A stretch of 64,000 nt of DNA from assembly GCA_035772405.1 (NCBI GenBank), contig JAYKKM010000136.1, positions 100,001 to 164,000 of the forward strand, read 5' to 3'. The stretch's first letter is position 1, and each line of letters starts with the position of its first letter. This DNA comes from Chrysogorgia sp. JL179-B06. Its lineage: Eukaryota; Cnidaria; Anthozoa; Scleralcyonacea; Chrysogorgiidae. The position numbers were made by a program, and so were the translations under genes. The notes under the pieces were generated by a model. That model had not been told where the DNA came from. It made no database searches and worked only from the letters and a program-made list of their open reading frames with translations. This document shows positions 52,963-63,858 of this stretch, piece by piece.

Positions 52963-53329
52963 AGATTGTGTTAGGAACATGGGACTGAAAGAGAAGAAAA
53001 ATAAGGAAAAAGGGTAATGTCACGTATTCGTCCCTTCCGCAAATGCCATAATGCTTTGCGCCTTGGGGTAAAGTTTAATAGCTGACGTAAATGGAGTAGC
53101 GCAACAATAATGATTTTTACATTTTCAATTCATTTTCCGCATTAAAACAAGATATTTTATTTTCGAGATACCCTACAAAGCACAAAGCATAATGGCAATT
53201 GCGAAAGGGGCACAAATGGACAAGAGAGCATAAAGTTCTATGATAAAGGTGAGAGGGAACGTATAGTAATGGTCTAGCTTAGACCCATCTTAACTCCACG
53301 AAAGTTATTTTCAGATTTTTGAAGTTATT

Positions 53330-53823
53330 GGCCCATTACTATATCTCTCTCATCTTTATGAACCCTTGATATATGGTAGCCAAACAATTTTTAAGAAACC
53401 ATGATAATTCTGAAGTATGCTGGGAAAATTACAAGTTTCTTTTAAATAAAAGGTATTTAAATATGTTTGGAAATGTTGATAATTTTCAAGAAATAACGCT
53501 TTTATTATGCTTTTTGACGCTGCTATCTTTGATATGCTCAACGGTTCAGAGTTAATGTACAATAATGTAAACCAGCCGTTTTCTTTTCAAATGACGTCAT
53601 ATCGTCAATTTTTGTTGATATAACGTCAATTTCGAAAATAATCTCCGCTGTACTCTCCGCTCCGTTATTTCTGGAGAACAATGTCTCTATACATTCTAAT
53701 TAAATACCTTTTATTTAAATCATCTTCATTTTTGACTTGCTTAGTCGAAAGCTTGAACGGATGTCCGTTCGCACTTCCACCTGGTTGAACTTAATGTACG
53801 ACGCATAAGATTGATGGGGAACT
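53330..53823 (+). repeat. Gene-family unit, 5' region, copy 1
   Basis: Similar to 57938-58498 and to the end of the window from 63859, beginning GGCCCATTACTAT and continuing through GACGCTGCTATCTTTGATATGCTC to TTGATGGGGAAC. The repeated block seems to be the upstream and first-exon region of the recombinase-like gene family. The last part contains an ATG that in copy 2 starts the zinc-finger exon. Confidence 0.75.
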
Positions 53824-54246
53824 TTGTCCACAACAACAAAGTCCTCGATGCAAACGTGGGTGAGATCAAAGTGACCAAACGTTGGTACCACGGCGAATCC
53901 ATTTGAGTATTACCCATATCTATATTGTAATGATCTAAGCGGAGTATAAAGATAAGAGCCCAGCTCAATATACGTAAGTGTATAGCCATAATAATATGGA
54001 AACAAGTCAAGTTTTAAAAACATTTTTACTGATGTTTCGTTGCGAACTTACAACATCTTCAGAGTAATAATTAAAGGTGTGAAAACTATCTTTATTTTTT
54101 TTGAGGTCCGTAACTCAGGTCCGTAACTAAAATAGAGCCTTTTGATTGGCTGAGTACGAGGTCCGTATCACACCAGTACGGACCTCTCGCAACTTTTCGC
54201 GCCAAAAAATTGCAATTTTTTTGACTTTGCTCGAAAAAAATAAACA

Positions 54247-54390
54247 CGTTATTTACCGTTTTGGTCGGTCCGTACTGGAAAAATATTTTCTCTCAGTCTC
54301 AGAAGCGACCCTCGACCTTCGGTCTCGGGCCGCTTCTGAGACTTCTGGAAAATATTTTTCCAGTACGGACCTCCCAGCCGGTAAATAACA
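54247..54390. repeat. Imperfect hairpin with a C(TTCG)G loop
   Basis: The left arm (GGTCCGTACTGGAAAAATATTTT, in part) pairs with the right arm (...GGAAAATATTTTTCCAGTACGGACC), meeting at CCTTCGG. GCTTCTGAGAC/GTCTCAGAAGC pairing is clear. GGTCCGTA also recurs at 54111-54180. Confidence 0.75.
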
Positions 54391-54611
54391 TATATATATT
54401 TATAAGTCTATATTTACAAAAGAGAATAATACACGTGTCAATGTTGTGGTGCATTGTATCTGGTTTACTGAATTCTAAATTCAAACCGTCTCTCAATGAG
54501 AACATATCTTCCATACCGCTTTCTCTATTTTAATTGCGTACTGTTACTTATGTCACCTTTTGTTATATATATATATATATATATGGTCAAATACATATAT
54601 GGAAAAATTCA

Positions 54612-54692
54612 CTGCCCCAACCGGGAATCGAACCGTGGTCTCCCAATCAACGTTTCGGCGCACTAACCTCTGAGCTATTGAGACACGGTCAG
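54612..54692 (-). tRNA. tRNA-like unit in the left palindrome arm (SINE-type)
   Basis: On the minus strand the unit reads TAGCTCAGAGGTTAG (A-box) and GGTTCGATTCCC (B-box). The outer ends do not form an acceptor stem, so it is a repeat, not a working tRNA. Confidence 0.45.
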
Positions 54693-55074
54693 AACAGTCA
54701 GTGATTTTTCCATATACATAGTAAATTCGCCGCTTTCCCGGACTCCAACAGGCACATCGCATCTAACCATAACGTGGAGCGTGGCCTCTCGATCGCACTT
54801 CCCAAAGTAGCGAAGCGATACACAACTTCTTGTATACAGAGGGCTTTAAGAGTAATAATTAATGATCATTAATTATTATTCTTAAATTATCATGAAAATC
54901 ATTAATTATTACTCTTAAAGCCCTCTGTTATACAAGAAGTTGTGTATCGCTTCGCTACTTTGGGAAGTGCGCTCGAGAGGCCTCGCTCCACGTTATGGTT
55001 AGATGCGATGTCTGCCTGTTGGAGTCCGGGAAAGCGGCAAATTTACTATGTTTATGGAAAAATCACTGACTGTT

Positions 55075-55156
55075 CTGATCGTGTCTCAATAGCTCAGAGG
55101 TTAGAGCGCCGAAACGTTGATTCGGAGACCAGGGTTCGATTCCCCGTTGGGGCAGT
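55075..55156 (+). tRNA. tRNA-like unit in the right palindrome arm (SINE-type)
   Basis: Mirror of the left-arm unit, with TAGCTCAGAGGTTAGAGCG and GGTTCGATTCCCC. Confidence 0.45.
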
Positions 55157-55579
55157 CAATTTTTCCATAATATGTATTTGACCATATTAAATTCTCTCTC
55201 ATCATTATATATATATATATATATATATATAGACAGTTTTCGCAGCCCCTAAGTAGGAAACGAAACGTCAGTAAAATGTTTTAAAACTTGACTTGTTTCC
55301 TTATTATTATGGCAATACATTTACGTATATTGAGCTGGGCTCTTATCTTTATATACTTAGCCTGTGTTGCAGACGGTTGTTTGGGGGGAGGGGATGTATT
55401 CGGGGAGAGTTATATTCGGGACGCGGTATTCGGGACGCGGAATACATTACACTACGCATGCTGCTTTATACACCGATTACGCTTTCCGCCCGCAAAATCT
55501 ATAGCTAAGATTGTAATGTCTTCTTTCACAAGAAAGAATTGTACCAGAACGTGACAAATTGTCCGTTTTCAGAACGAGA

Positions 55580-56410
55580 CGGAACTTCATTCTAAAAGGA
55601 TGCGTCACACATGCAGTCTGTTGCTAGCACCAAATAAAATATCATCGGTTGCTAATAAAGCCTTAACTGACTATGTTTTCCCGAGAATGAAGTCAAACTC
55701 AAGTATTTGGAAGCGAAGAATGAAAAAACAATTGTATTTTATGGGCAAGCGCTGTTAGAAAAACATGGAAAAGTTAAGGCTAATATATATGCGTCCCAAC
55801 ACATGCGGGAATTGGCACGAATGTTGCAAGGAAATTATCCAAAATGCCATCTCTAACCATGAAAGACTTTATTACACCAGATAAGTTTCACATTCTTGTA
55901 CAAGCCACCAAGAACTCCAGTAGGGATACCAAGATGATGCCGAAAAGTTCTCCTTCCAACGCGCTAAAGCTTGGATACGCCTTGACGAAAGCCGCTTATA
56001 TCATGAGAGGGGGGAACCGCGATGAAACTGACCGAAGGAATGTTGAAGATTTTCTTAAATTATATGAGCAAGAGTGAGCAGACAAGATTTCGGTGAAAGC
56101 GCTGAATTCCCTGGCCTACCGGAAGCACAAGAAAACGGAATGTCTTCACCCAAGACTTGTTGAAGTTGAGAAAATTTCAGCTAAAAAAAATTGAAGAACT
56201 TCGGCAATGTCTGGAGATTTTCCGAACGAGATATGGCGAGAGTTGGAAACAATCTGCCTATCACGAATCGTTTTCAATAAACCAAGATCTGGGGAGGCAT
56301 CTAAATTACGTGTGGACAACTACAATTCCAGGCCAGATTGGAACAGAAGCCAAAATAAGATTTTATTTCAATTTTCTACAGGAATATGAAGTGCCACTCA
56401 TTATACACAA
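55580..56410 (+). pseudogene. Tyrosine-recombinase-like gene, N-terminal and core-binding part, broken
   Basis: Read across several frames, this stretch gives an RHTC zinc-finger end, a helical region (TIVFYGQALLEKHGK, SQHMRELARMLQ), a DFITPDKFHILVQATK segment, SNALKLGYALTKAAYIM, then a DKISVKALNSLAYRK block and SGEASKLRVDNYNSRP. I recall this order from a family of recombinase-like proteins in fish and invertebrates, with zinc fingers, a SAM-like core-binding region and a C-terminal catalytic-fold domain. At least three frame changes (near 55693, 55845 and 56170) break it, so it is probably a pseudogene. Family name uncertain; a Crypton-type origin is possible. Confidence 0.55.
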
Positions 56411-56568
56411 ACATTCTAAATGCACTTTTAGAGGATATTGGCTATAGATTCACCAGGCGGAAAGCGTAATCTATTGGTGAATATGAGAGCCCAGCTTAAA
56501 ACACGAAGCAGTCATGGTATTTTTAAAAATATTTACCATGATCTAACGTTTCGTTGCATTCCGAACAA

Positions 56569-57018
56569 CATATTCACAGAATAAATTACAATCACAGTAA
56601 AACTAGATGTTTAAATTTACATTGAAGCGAGAACAAAATAAGCTTATAGTAAAATAATAAAGGAGAGAAAAAAGCAATTGAAAATCCTCCGTAACTTGCA
56701 TTCTCTCACACCATCTTGTCACTGGACATCCTATTTCTTTCAAATCGTCTTTAATATTATCAGCTCTTGTTCTTTTGATTCTGAACTTTCAAAAAAGTTT
56801 CTTATTCCTAAACTAAGTAAACATAAGTTCTGCGCCATTCTATACTTGTTTTAATTTTGTCAGTCACCAACCATTTAATCCTTCGTCTTTTCTCACCTTT
56901 ATTATTTTACTATAAGCTCATTTTATTCTCGCTTTTTATTGGTTAAAACCTTTTGTATGTAAATTTAAACACCTAGTTTTATTGTGATAGCAATTTAGTC
57001 TGTGAATACGTTGTAGGT
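56569..57018. mobile_element. Foldback (MITE-like) element with about 105-bp inverted arms
   Basis: 56569-56673 (TATTCACAGAATAAATT, ACTAGATGTTTAAATTTACAT, GCTTATAGTAAAATAATAAAGG segments) is inverted at about 56905-57015. No coding sequence. A related copy lies at 58905-59290 with its right arm shortened. Confidence 0.7.
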
Positions 57019-57026
57019 GTGAAGTG

Positions 57027-57140
57027 TGAACTTTAATCTCGTTTGACTATGAAACGAAAATATGACCATGCAGGGAATACAGCCTGAAACATATTTTACA
57101 TATAAAAATTCTACAAAATAATCTGATGTCCCTAAAAGTG
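57027..57140. repeat. Inverted repeat partner of 59294-59415
   Basis: The segment with AACGAAAATATGACCATG and CATATTTTACATATAAAAATT is found inverted at 59294-59415 with about 85-90 percent visible agreement. This indicates an inversion within one of the two gene copies. Confidence 0.65.
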
Positions 57141-57937
57141 TAAATGAATAGAGGAGCCAAGCATAAAATACGCATCAAGTTTTACCTTGAAAAAGAATAT
57201 GCAACAGTATTGTAAATCAGCACAACACGTTTAATGTCTCCTGCTAAGAATCTTGAAATAAATCCGTGATAAAAACTCGCTAATTAACCCATCACATGGC
57301 CGTGAAGGCGTTGAAAGATTCCAAACATGTATAATAGACCATTTACACGGTACGATGATGTACAATGGCGTTGGGTGGTAATTCTCGCGCGTAACTCGCG
57401 TCAATGTCGACAATGACATTAGGTGTTCTATACAACAGACCAATTACATTACTACATCATCATCATCATGTAGGACGAGCGAGCTCGGTTGTGTGGGTAT
57501 GCGGGTCTTTACGGACCTCATGGAGTAGCGTCCATGCCTTTATGCATAGCTAACACCCTACAGTCGGCAGCAGGGCTGTAGTAATCTACCAACGGCGACA
57601 TACTGCGAAACTGCTTGTAGGAGTTGTGACCACTTGATTTTCGCAATTGAAAGAAATATTACTGCACGAGCGTTTTAAAAAATAAACTCTTTTCCGTTCA
57701 ACAGGAGTCTTCACTGTTGTCAATTCTTGAGTAAAACTTTAAAAAACCTTTTTCGTAATGCAATTCTTTGACAAAATGTACTTCACAACTATAACTTTTT
57801 TCTGACACTTTGTTTTCCCAAAATTAACGTGTAAACGGGCGCGTAAAAATCACGATAGGTGTCACATACTGAGTATCGTTTGATGATTAGCTATCCTGAG
57901 AACTAAAAAATATAACTTAAGAGGAATTAGGAGACTA
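57141..57937. other. Intergenic stretch with no recognised gene
   Basis: Contains a short (CAT)n run at about 57455 and sequence shared in part with 59420-59560. No coding or RNA feature seen. Confidence 0.5.
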
Positions 57938-58498
57938 GGCCCATTACTATACCTCTCTCATCTTTATGCACCTTGATATAGGGTAGCTAAATATTTTTTA
58001 AGAAACCATGATAATTCTGAAGTATGCTGGTAAATTAAAAGTTGCTTTTAAATAAAAGGTATTTTAATATGTTTGGAAATGTTTCACGTTATCTGCTCTT
58101 GTTTTAAAGAAATAACGCTTTCATTATGCTTTTTGACGCTGCTATCTTTGATATGCTCGAAGATTCAGAGATAATGTACAAGAATGTAAAGCAGCCGTTT
58201 TCTTTTCAAACGACGTCATGTAGTCAAATTTGTCGATATGACGTCAATTTTGAAAAGAATCTCCGCTGTACATCAACACTGAGACGTCTATGATGGCAAC
58301 CAAAAGCAGGAATAAAAACGTTATTTTTGGAGAACATGAACAGTTACCGTATAACTATTGACATGTTTCTATACATTCTAGTTAAATACCATTTTATTTA
58401 AATCATCTTCATTTTTGACTTGGTTTGTCGAAAGCTCATGTCTGTTCACATTTACACCACGTTGAACTTAATATTCGACCGAGGTTGATGGGGAACGA
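57938..58498 (+). repeat. Gene-family unit, 5' region, copy 2
   Basis: Counterpart of 53330-53823, and continues into an intact zinc-finger exon. A third copy begins at 63859. Confidence 0.75.
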
Positions 58499-58779
58499 CG
58501 AATCTCGAGTTTACGACAAACTAAGCACTTGTTATTACTGCGAGAAAGAATACCTGAAGGTTGGTAGACATTTTCAAACAGTCCAAAAAGATTGTTCCGA
58601 AGTCACCAAAGCTCTTCAGCGAAAAGTGCGGAGAGGATCAGGAACGATAAACGAAGATGTGGCGAGGCATCTAGATTTCGTGTGGACGTCTACAATTCCA
58701 GGCCGGATTGGAACAGAAGTCAAAACAAGGAAATCACATCTTCACTCTCACCACACGAGAAAGAGCTGTGTAAAAGGTA
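58488..58779 (+). CDS. Zinc-finger exon of the tyrosine-recombinase-like gene (copy 2), internally deleted
   Basis: Starts at ATG 58488 (MGNDESRVYDK) and contains CYYCEKEYLKVGRHFQ...C, a Cys2-His-Cys type finger, in an open frame through 58811. From about 58650 the family sequence (SGEASRF...VYNSRPDWNRSQNKE, SLSPHEKELCKR) continues in a different frame and ends at a good GT donor (AAAAG|GTAATC) near 58779. The core-binding region seen at 55700-56150 is missing between them. So this exon looks like a fusion by deletion and is likely non-functional as written. Confidence 0.5.
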
Positions 58780-58904
58780 ATCACTGTCTAAACAACAAAA
58801 ATAAGTTTTAACGAATGAATTAAGTAATTGCTAATACTATAATTTATATTGCAAAAATATTAGCTCTAAACTAAGAAAATATTCGCCTTTTTCTCCATAT
58901 GTAC

Positions 58905-59290
58905 AACGTATATTCACAGACTAAATTACAATCACAGTAAAACTAGATGTTTAAATTTACATTGAAGCGAGAACAAAATAAGCTTATAGTAAAATAATAA
59001 AGGTGAGAAAAAAGCGATTGAAAATCCTCCGTCAACTTGCATTCTCTCACACCATTTTGTCACTGGACATCCTATTTCTTTCAAATGGTCTTTAATATTA
59101 TCAGCTCAGGTTCTTTTGAATCTGAACTTCTTTTACGAAAAAGTTTCTTATTCCTAAACTTAAACCTTTCGCTAACATAAGTAATTCTGCCCCATTCTAT
59201 ACTTGTTTTAATTTTGTCAGTCACCAACCATTTAATCCTTCGTCTTTTTCTCACCCTTATTATTTTACTATAAGCTTATTTTATTCTATT
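58905..59290. mobile_element. Foldback element, second copy with truncated right arm
   Basis: Left arm and interior match 56569-56890 closely; the right arm stops at TATAAGCTTATTTTATTCT. Joined directly to the inverted segment at 59294. Confidence 0.6.
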
Positions 59291-59293
59291 ATT

Positions 59294-59415
59294 ACGGACA
59301 TCAGATTTTTTTGTAGAATTTTTATATGTAAAATATGTTTTAGGCTGTAGACGTTCAGTCTATATTCCCTACATGGTCATATTTTCGTTTCATAGTCAAA
59401 CGAGATTAAAGTTCA
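59294..59415. repeat. Inverted repeat partner of 57027-57140
   Basis: Reads GGACATCAG, ATATGTAAAATATG and GGTCATATTTTCGTTTCATAG, the reverse complement of the other segment. Confidence 0.65.
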
Positions 59416-59602
59416 CACCAGCATCAAGTTTTTCCTTGGAAAAGAACATTTCTTCACTGAAAAATGCAATTCGCAGAGAACAGTGCAACAGTATCGTAAA
59501 TCAGCACAACACGTTTAATTGAACGTCTCCTGCTAACTTTTTTGAAATAAATGTGATGGTGTTACATGGTACGATGACGTACAATGGCGTTGGGTGTGAA
59601 AA

Positions 59603-59675
59603 CTACCAGAATGCTTTGCTAGGCTTCTAGTGCTAATCCATTGAAAATATTGGCAAAGCATTCTGGTTGTTGTAG
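59603..59675. repeat. Small hairpin (CTACCAGAATGCTTTGC arms)
   Basis: 59603-59621 pairs with 59652-59675 around a loop of about 30 nt. Possibly a tiny MITE remnant. Confidence 0.5.
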
Positions 59676-59962
59676 TCACTCAAAGGCGTTGAACGTCCTC
59701 GTGTAAATGGTTTATTGGGATTACTTCCGTAAACTATTTGGAGTATACTTGTGGTAAATAGCTGCTACGTCACAAAATGCTATTCCGGACAAACATCTCG
59801 ACCCTCTGACATCCAAAAATAAACGTTTTCACAAATCGAGATTTCCTTTTGACTATACATAGCAAGGTCAAGAGAAGAACCCAAGCGGAAGATTAGTGGA
59901 TGCGCTGCCTCGCAGTCGCTCGACAAAAATATATCATATACTCTATATTTAATTATATTTAG

Positions 59963-60435
59963 ATTTGATCTTGTTGAGATTCTTGGCAAGAGGAACAGAA
60001 AAGTTCCTATAATATTGACACCAGAGGTCAAAAAAGCAATCCAGGTGCTGAATGACACTCGGAATCAGGCGAATGTTCATTCCAAGAATCCATACGTTTT
60101 TGCTGTGAACAACGGGTCTTCTCTTCAAAACATCAGAGGGAACGACGCACTAACGAAGGTTACAGCAGGATTGGAGTTGGAACAGCCAAAACAAATTTCA
60201 TCAACAGCTCTGAGAAAATATGTAGCTACCGTTTCACAGATCGTGGACATGAATGAATCCGAACTGGGCTGGCTGGCTAGGCATTTGGGTCATGATATCC
60301 AAATACACAAAGAATTTTATCGATTGCAAGAGAGTACAATCGAAATGGCACTTGTCGAAAATCTTTTGGTTGCTGTGGACGAAGGGAAGGCAAACAAGTT
60401 TAAAGGAAGGTCCATCCGTGACATAAACATCAACG
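59963..60435 (+). CDS. Catalytic-domain exon of a tyrosine-recombinase-like protein (copy 2)
   Basis: An open frame begins at a probable acceptor (TATATTTAG|ATTTG) with VEILGKRNRKVPIILTPEV and runs through PYVFAVNN, SSTALRKYVATVS and LARHLGHDIQIHKEFYRLQ to a probable donor (AACG|GTAATT). Arg in the ALRK block, the GH pair and the Tyr of FYR resemble the conserved C-terminal residues of tyrosine recombinases, but the usual HxxR box is replaced, so catalysis is doubtful. The frame is intact. Probably a transposon-derived or domesticated DNA-binding protein. Exon borders are by eye. Confidence 0.55.
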
Positions 60436-60491
60436 GTAATTATAAACTTTTTATGATCTTGCGTGATTCACACATATTTCAGGGTAATTAA

Positions 60492-62215
60492 TAACCATTA
60501 CAACACGATCGAGTCGGATTTCTTTGATGTACCGAGGCATGTAGCTTACAACACTATGAATACTAATTAGATACTAATTTTCTAGAAACGAAGAGAAAAC
60601 TAGGAAAATTGTTGAACAAAATAGACAAAACTTTCTTGGAAACATGCTAGATCGTGTTGTAAGTCAGATAAATCCCTCGAACGTCGGGATGTATGTCGTG
60701 AGTGCTCACGTCATCAATTTCAACACTGAAAATAGGAGGGAAACTTTGGGGCAAATATGCTTATTTTTATTCAGTCAGTGATTTTTGCCTGTAACTATGA
60801 CAACTGAAGCAGCACACGTAAAGTAATGTGAGTGAGATGGTTGATATATAAAAAACCCTTCGCTTCGAGCGACTAAAACGAAAAGCAGAGAGCGTTTTCG
60901 GGCAAGAAACCTGACAAATTTTGTTATATATCAAAGTGCTTTAGCATACGAAGAAAATCGCAGGAAAAATAAATTATTGCCTATAGTAATTTTAAAAATC
61001 ATTAATGAAAAATAGAGATGTTCGTTTATCCACTGCGATTTGTTGGAAAAGACGAACTGCCGAATTTGTCCGCGAATCACGCAATGATTGGTCGAAATCT
61101 GCCAGACGAATCGCAGTGTGTTTTAGTCTCCAAAAGTTATCGGATAATAATTTATCATTGCGCATGTAGTTTTTTGTTTATTTGCTCGGTGACCATGTAA
61201 TTGCAACGCAAACGCGTGACATATTGCGGGTTATACGAGACTTAGATACGGAGAACGGAGGCTCTTAGCCAGATACATGATATATCTGATGATGTACAGT
61301 ATGTATTGAATTCAATAGATAATTAAAAATCCCCGGATGTATATGGATACAGCCCTGGTTTGTATAGTATACATCCATTAATTTTTACAAATCCCCGAAG
61401 CTTTAGGGATGTATATAGGATATACATCCGTATAAAGAACAAAGAAAAACAACTAAAATTTGAACTAATAGTCATCGATGCCATCAGGCCTCGCGAGAGT
61501 TTATCTAAGTCCCTCAGGCATACGATCTTCGTTTAATGTTCAATAGATCACTCACGTGATCGGTGGCCGCATTGGGGAAACAATACGAAATCTTTGAATA
61601 AGAACAGAGTTATTTGAATAAGAATAAAGCTAAATTCGCATGAGATAAAGATGGTACACCAATATGGCCGCCATTTTATTGTTTTGGAACACCAACATGG
61701 CCGCCGTGACGTCAGATGAAACCATCAATACCGTGCGTTTACTTATAATAAATATATAAATAGATAACTACCTAGATCGCTACCTAGATCGCTACCTATA
61801 GATAGCTACCTATAGATAGCTACCTATAGATAGCTACCTATAGATAGCTACCTAGATAGCTACTAAACTCATTGACAAAAACAGTAGGATCAGTGTATGA
61901 AAATCACATGTTTTAAATGAAAGCTTTTTATGTACATAAATTTATGTATTGGACTGCATTTCCCCTCTCCTCCCAATTTAATGTTGCCAGAGGCATTAAA
62001 TATAAAAGGATAACGACAGTTTAATATTAACTACTTAGTGATCAAGTGAAACGTACTACTTCAAGAAATAGATATTAAGGAAACATTACTCATTACCCTT
62101 TAAACGAAGAGTAAAATCCTATCCACTGACAAAAAGGGAAGATTTAACACCACGATTAAGGATATTTTCTTCATTTGTACGTAATAATTAAACGCATTTG
62201 ATATCTTATGATTAT
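60492..62215. other. Intron-like stretch with no recognised gene
   Basis: Shared with copy A. Contains the 14-bp tandem repeat (61760-61864) and the palindromic GGATGTATA/TATACATCC segments. An open frame of 60 codons at 61018 also exists in copy A but shows no motif. Confidence 0.5.
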
Positions 62216-62217
62216 AG

Positions 62218-62268
62218 GTTCTACACATCACCAAACCCGATCGGATGAAACGTGCCAGACAAGTGGAG
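62218..62268 (+). other. Candidate small exon (copy B)
   Basis: 51 bp between TTATAG and GTAAAAG, same as 32965-33015. Support is splice-like borders and preservation in both copies. Confidence 0.3.
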
Positions 62269-62615
62269 GTAAAAGTGGAGGTTATTTTTTAAATCTAAAC
62301 ATCATATACAGTACATTACAATAGAACATAATTATTAAACATTCACTTCTCGAGAGGTTTCTATTTGACATTAGTATTATTGACAAGTGTCTATAGAATC
62401 ACTATTCGCTGATAGAAACCTCTGGGGTAAAAATCACGTGATTTCGAAAGATATTTACTTTTTTTTATGAAAAATATAATACTCGCCCTTGTTTTCTATG
62501 AGCGATGGAAAACGCGGGTTGTCTAATTGCTAATTAATAAACTACGTTAAATGGCTCTTACTTCTGAAGTAATTGGTTTGTCGTTATTAAATTATTTGAT
62601 ATTTATCTTTGGACT

Positions 62616-62621
62616 CATATA
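62616..62621. other. Empty Polinton target site (CATATA)
   Basis: GGACT-CATATA-GATTC here is continuous, whereas copy A has the 18.7-kb element between two CATATA copies. Confidence 0.95.
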
Positions 62622-62622
62622 G

Positions 62623-62670
62623 ATTCTTCAAATAAGCTAAACAATGAGCCAAATCAAACATCTCGTGAAG
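62623..62670 (+). other. Candidate small exon (copy B)
   Basis: 48 bp after CATATAG and before GTAATT, matching 52093-52140. Confidence 0.3.
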
Positions 62671-63288
62671 GTAATTTTTCCCAAGATGTAATGATTTCAT
62701 ATAATTCAGACATCAATGCTTACATACCAGTTCAGTCCATGTTCATTGAGAACTTGACAGATGTTAGAAAGCGTCTGCATATGCCACCTATTATTTTGCT
62801 TGTGGATGCGGCCTATAGGTGCATGCAGGTGTGCAACCAATCCATTTCGAAGGACAGCATTTTCGCCATGTAGGATGAAATTATAATTGAAAATAATGGA
62901 AAACTTTTGTCAAATTCATCCAACATGGCGGCAATGACGGAAGCTGCACACAACCAACTAAGCAACGCATGAATAAAAAATTGATCCCGATGGAACGCCA
63001 GTATAAATTTCGTGTACATCAGACAAGCAACCATTGTAAGTCACTATGGCTTTGCGAAAAAAATATAGTCCTTGAATCATTCAGGCTCACCATCATGCTT
63101 TTGCTTAACGGTTGTTTGCTCCTACCCTGAAGCAATTGTTTGCCGATAACATTCATATGAACCATATCACTAATATTACTGAAGCAATTGTTTGCCGATA
63201 AAATTCATATGAACCATATCACTAATTCTCTGGACTCCCATAGAGCACTTGTGACCATTCTGTAACCCTTACATAAATTCAATAACGT

Positions 63289-63546
63289 TTGCTTCGTATA
63301 TTTTATATAGTAAAATGTCTAAAAAGAAAGCAGGCAAGCGTACAATCATGGACTTCCTCTGAAAAAAGACAGCTACGAATATACTTTGAAAAGTATATCA
63401 ACGCCAGCAAAGCACCCAGAAAGAAGGAGTGTGAAAAATTTTTGGAGGACAAAGAACATTTGTTCCCCAAAAGATCGTGGACCAACATTAAAGATTGTGT
63501 TAGGAACATGGGACTGAAAGAGAAGAAAAATAAGGAAAAAGGGTAA
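63289..63546 (+). CDS. Myb-like C-terminal exon of the recombinase-like gene (copy B)
   Basis: Open frame of 85 codons. From about residue 12 it reads KRKQASVQSWTSSEKRQLRIYFEKYI...PRKKECEKFL, SWTNIKDCVRNMGLK and a Lys-rich end. Spaced Trp and helical segments resemble a Myb/SANT-like DNA-binding domain, a usual C-terminal part of this recombinase-like family as I recall it. A probable acceptor is near 63310 or 63333. Intact here, frameshifted in copy A. With the exons at 58488 and 59963 it would form one gene spanning 58.5-63.5 kb. Confidence 0.5.
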   Translation: MLRIFYIVKCLKRKQASVQSWTSSEKRQLRIYFEKYINASKAPRKKECEKFLEDKEHLFPKRSWTNIKDCVRNMGLKEKKNKEKG

Positions 63547-63858
63547 TGTCACGTATTCGTCCCTTCCGCAAATGCCATAATGCTTTGCGCCTTGGGGTAA
63601 AGTTTAATAGCTGACGTAAATGGAGTAGCGCAACAATAATGATTTTTACATTTTCAATTCATTTTCCGCATTAAAACAAGATATTTTATTTTCGAGATAC
63701 CCTACAAAGCACAAAGCATAATGGCAATTGCGAAAGGGGCACAAATGGACAAGAGAGCATAAAGTTCTATGATAAAGGTGAGAGGGAACGTATAGTAATG
63801 GTCTAGCTTAGACCCATCTTAACTCCACGAAAGTTATTTTCAGATTTTTGAAGTTATT

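Larger units (their letters stand above)
52092..53469 (+). repeat. Segmental duplication copy A, right part
   Basis: Matches 62622-64000 almost base for base; the window ends before copy B does. One inserted C near 52927 breaks an exon. The rest appears to be intron or intergenic DNA, with a 59-bp internal direct repeat around GAAGCAATTGTTTGCCGATAA (52600 and 52653). Confidence 0.93.
54580..55188. repeat. Large palindrome with tRNA-derived arms
   Basis: Arms 54580-54866 and 54898-55188 are reverse complements with few mismatches around a 31-bp AT-rich centre. Each arm carries a tRNA-like A-box/B-box unit and a GTTGTGTATCGCTTCGCTAC stretch. (TA)n runs abut both outer ends. Looks like two tRNA-derived SINE-like units inserted or copied head to head. 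Confidence 0.85.
53944..55354. mobile_element. Composite foldback element with about 97-bp terminal inverted repeats
   Basis: 53944-54041 is inverted at 55259-55354 (GAGCTGGGCTCTTATC, ACTTGACTTGTTTCC and CGAAAC segments are shared). Inside are a UUCG-loop hairpin and a 600-bp palindrome with tRNA-derived arms. No transposase is present, so it would be non-autonomous. It interrupts copy 1 of the recombinase-like gene. Confidence 0.75.

Noticed and set aside
59780..60058. 92-codon minus-strand frame at the recombinase-like exon
   Set aside because: Antisense to the exon and to its splice acceptor; no motif.
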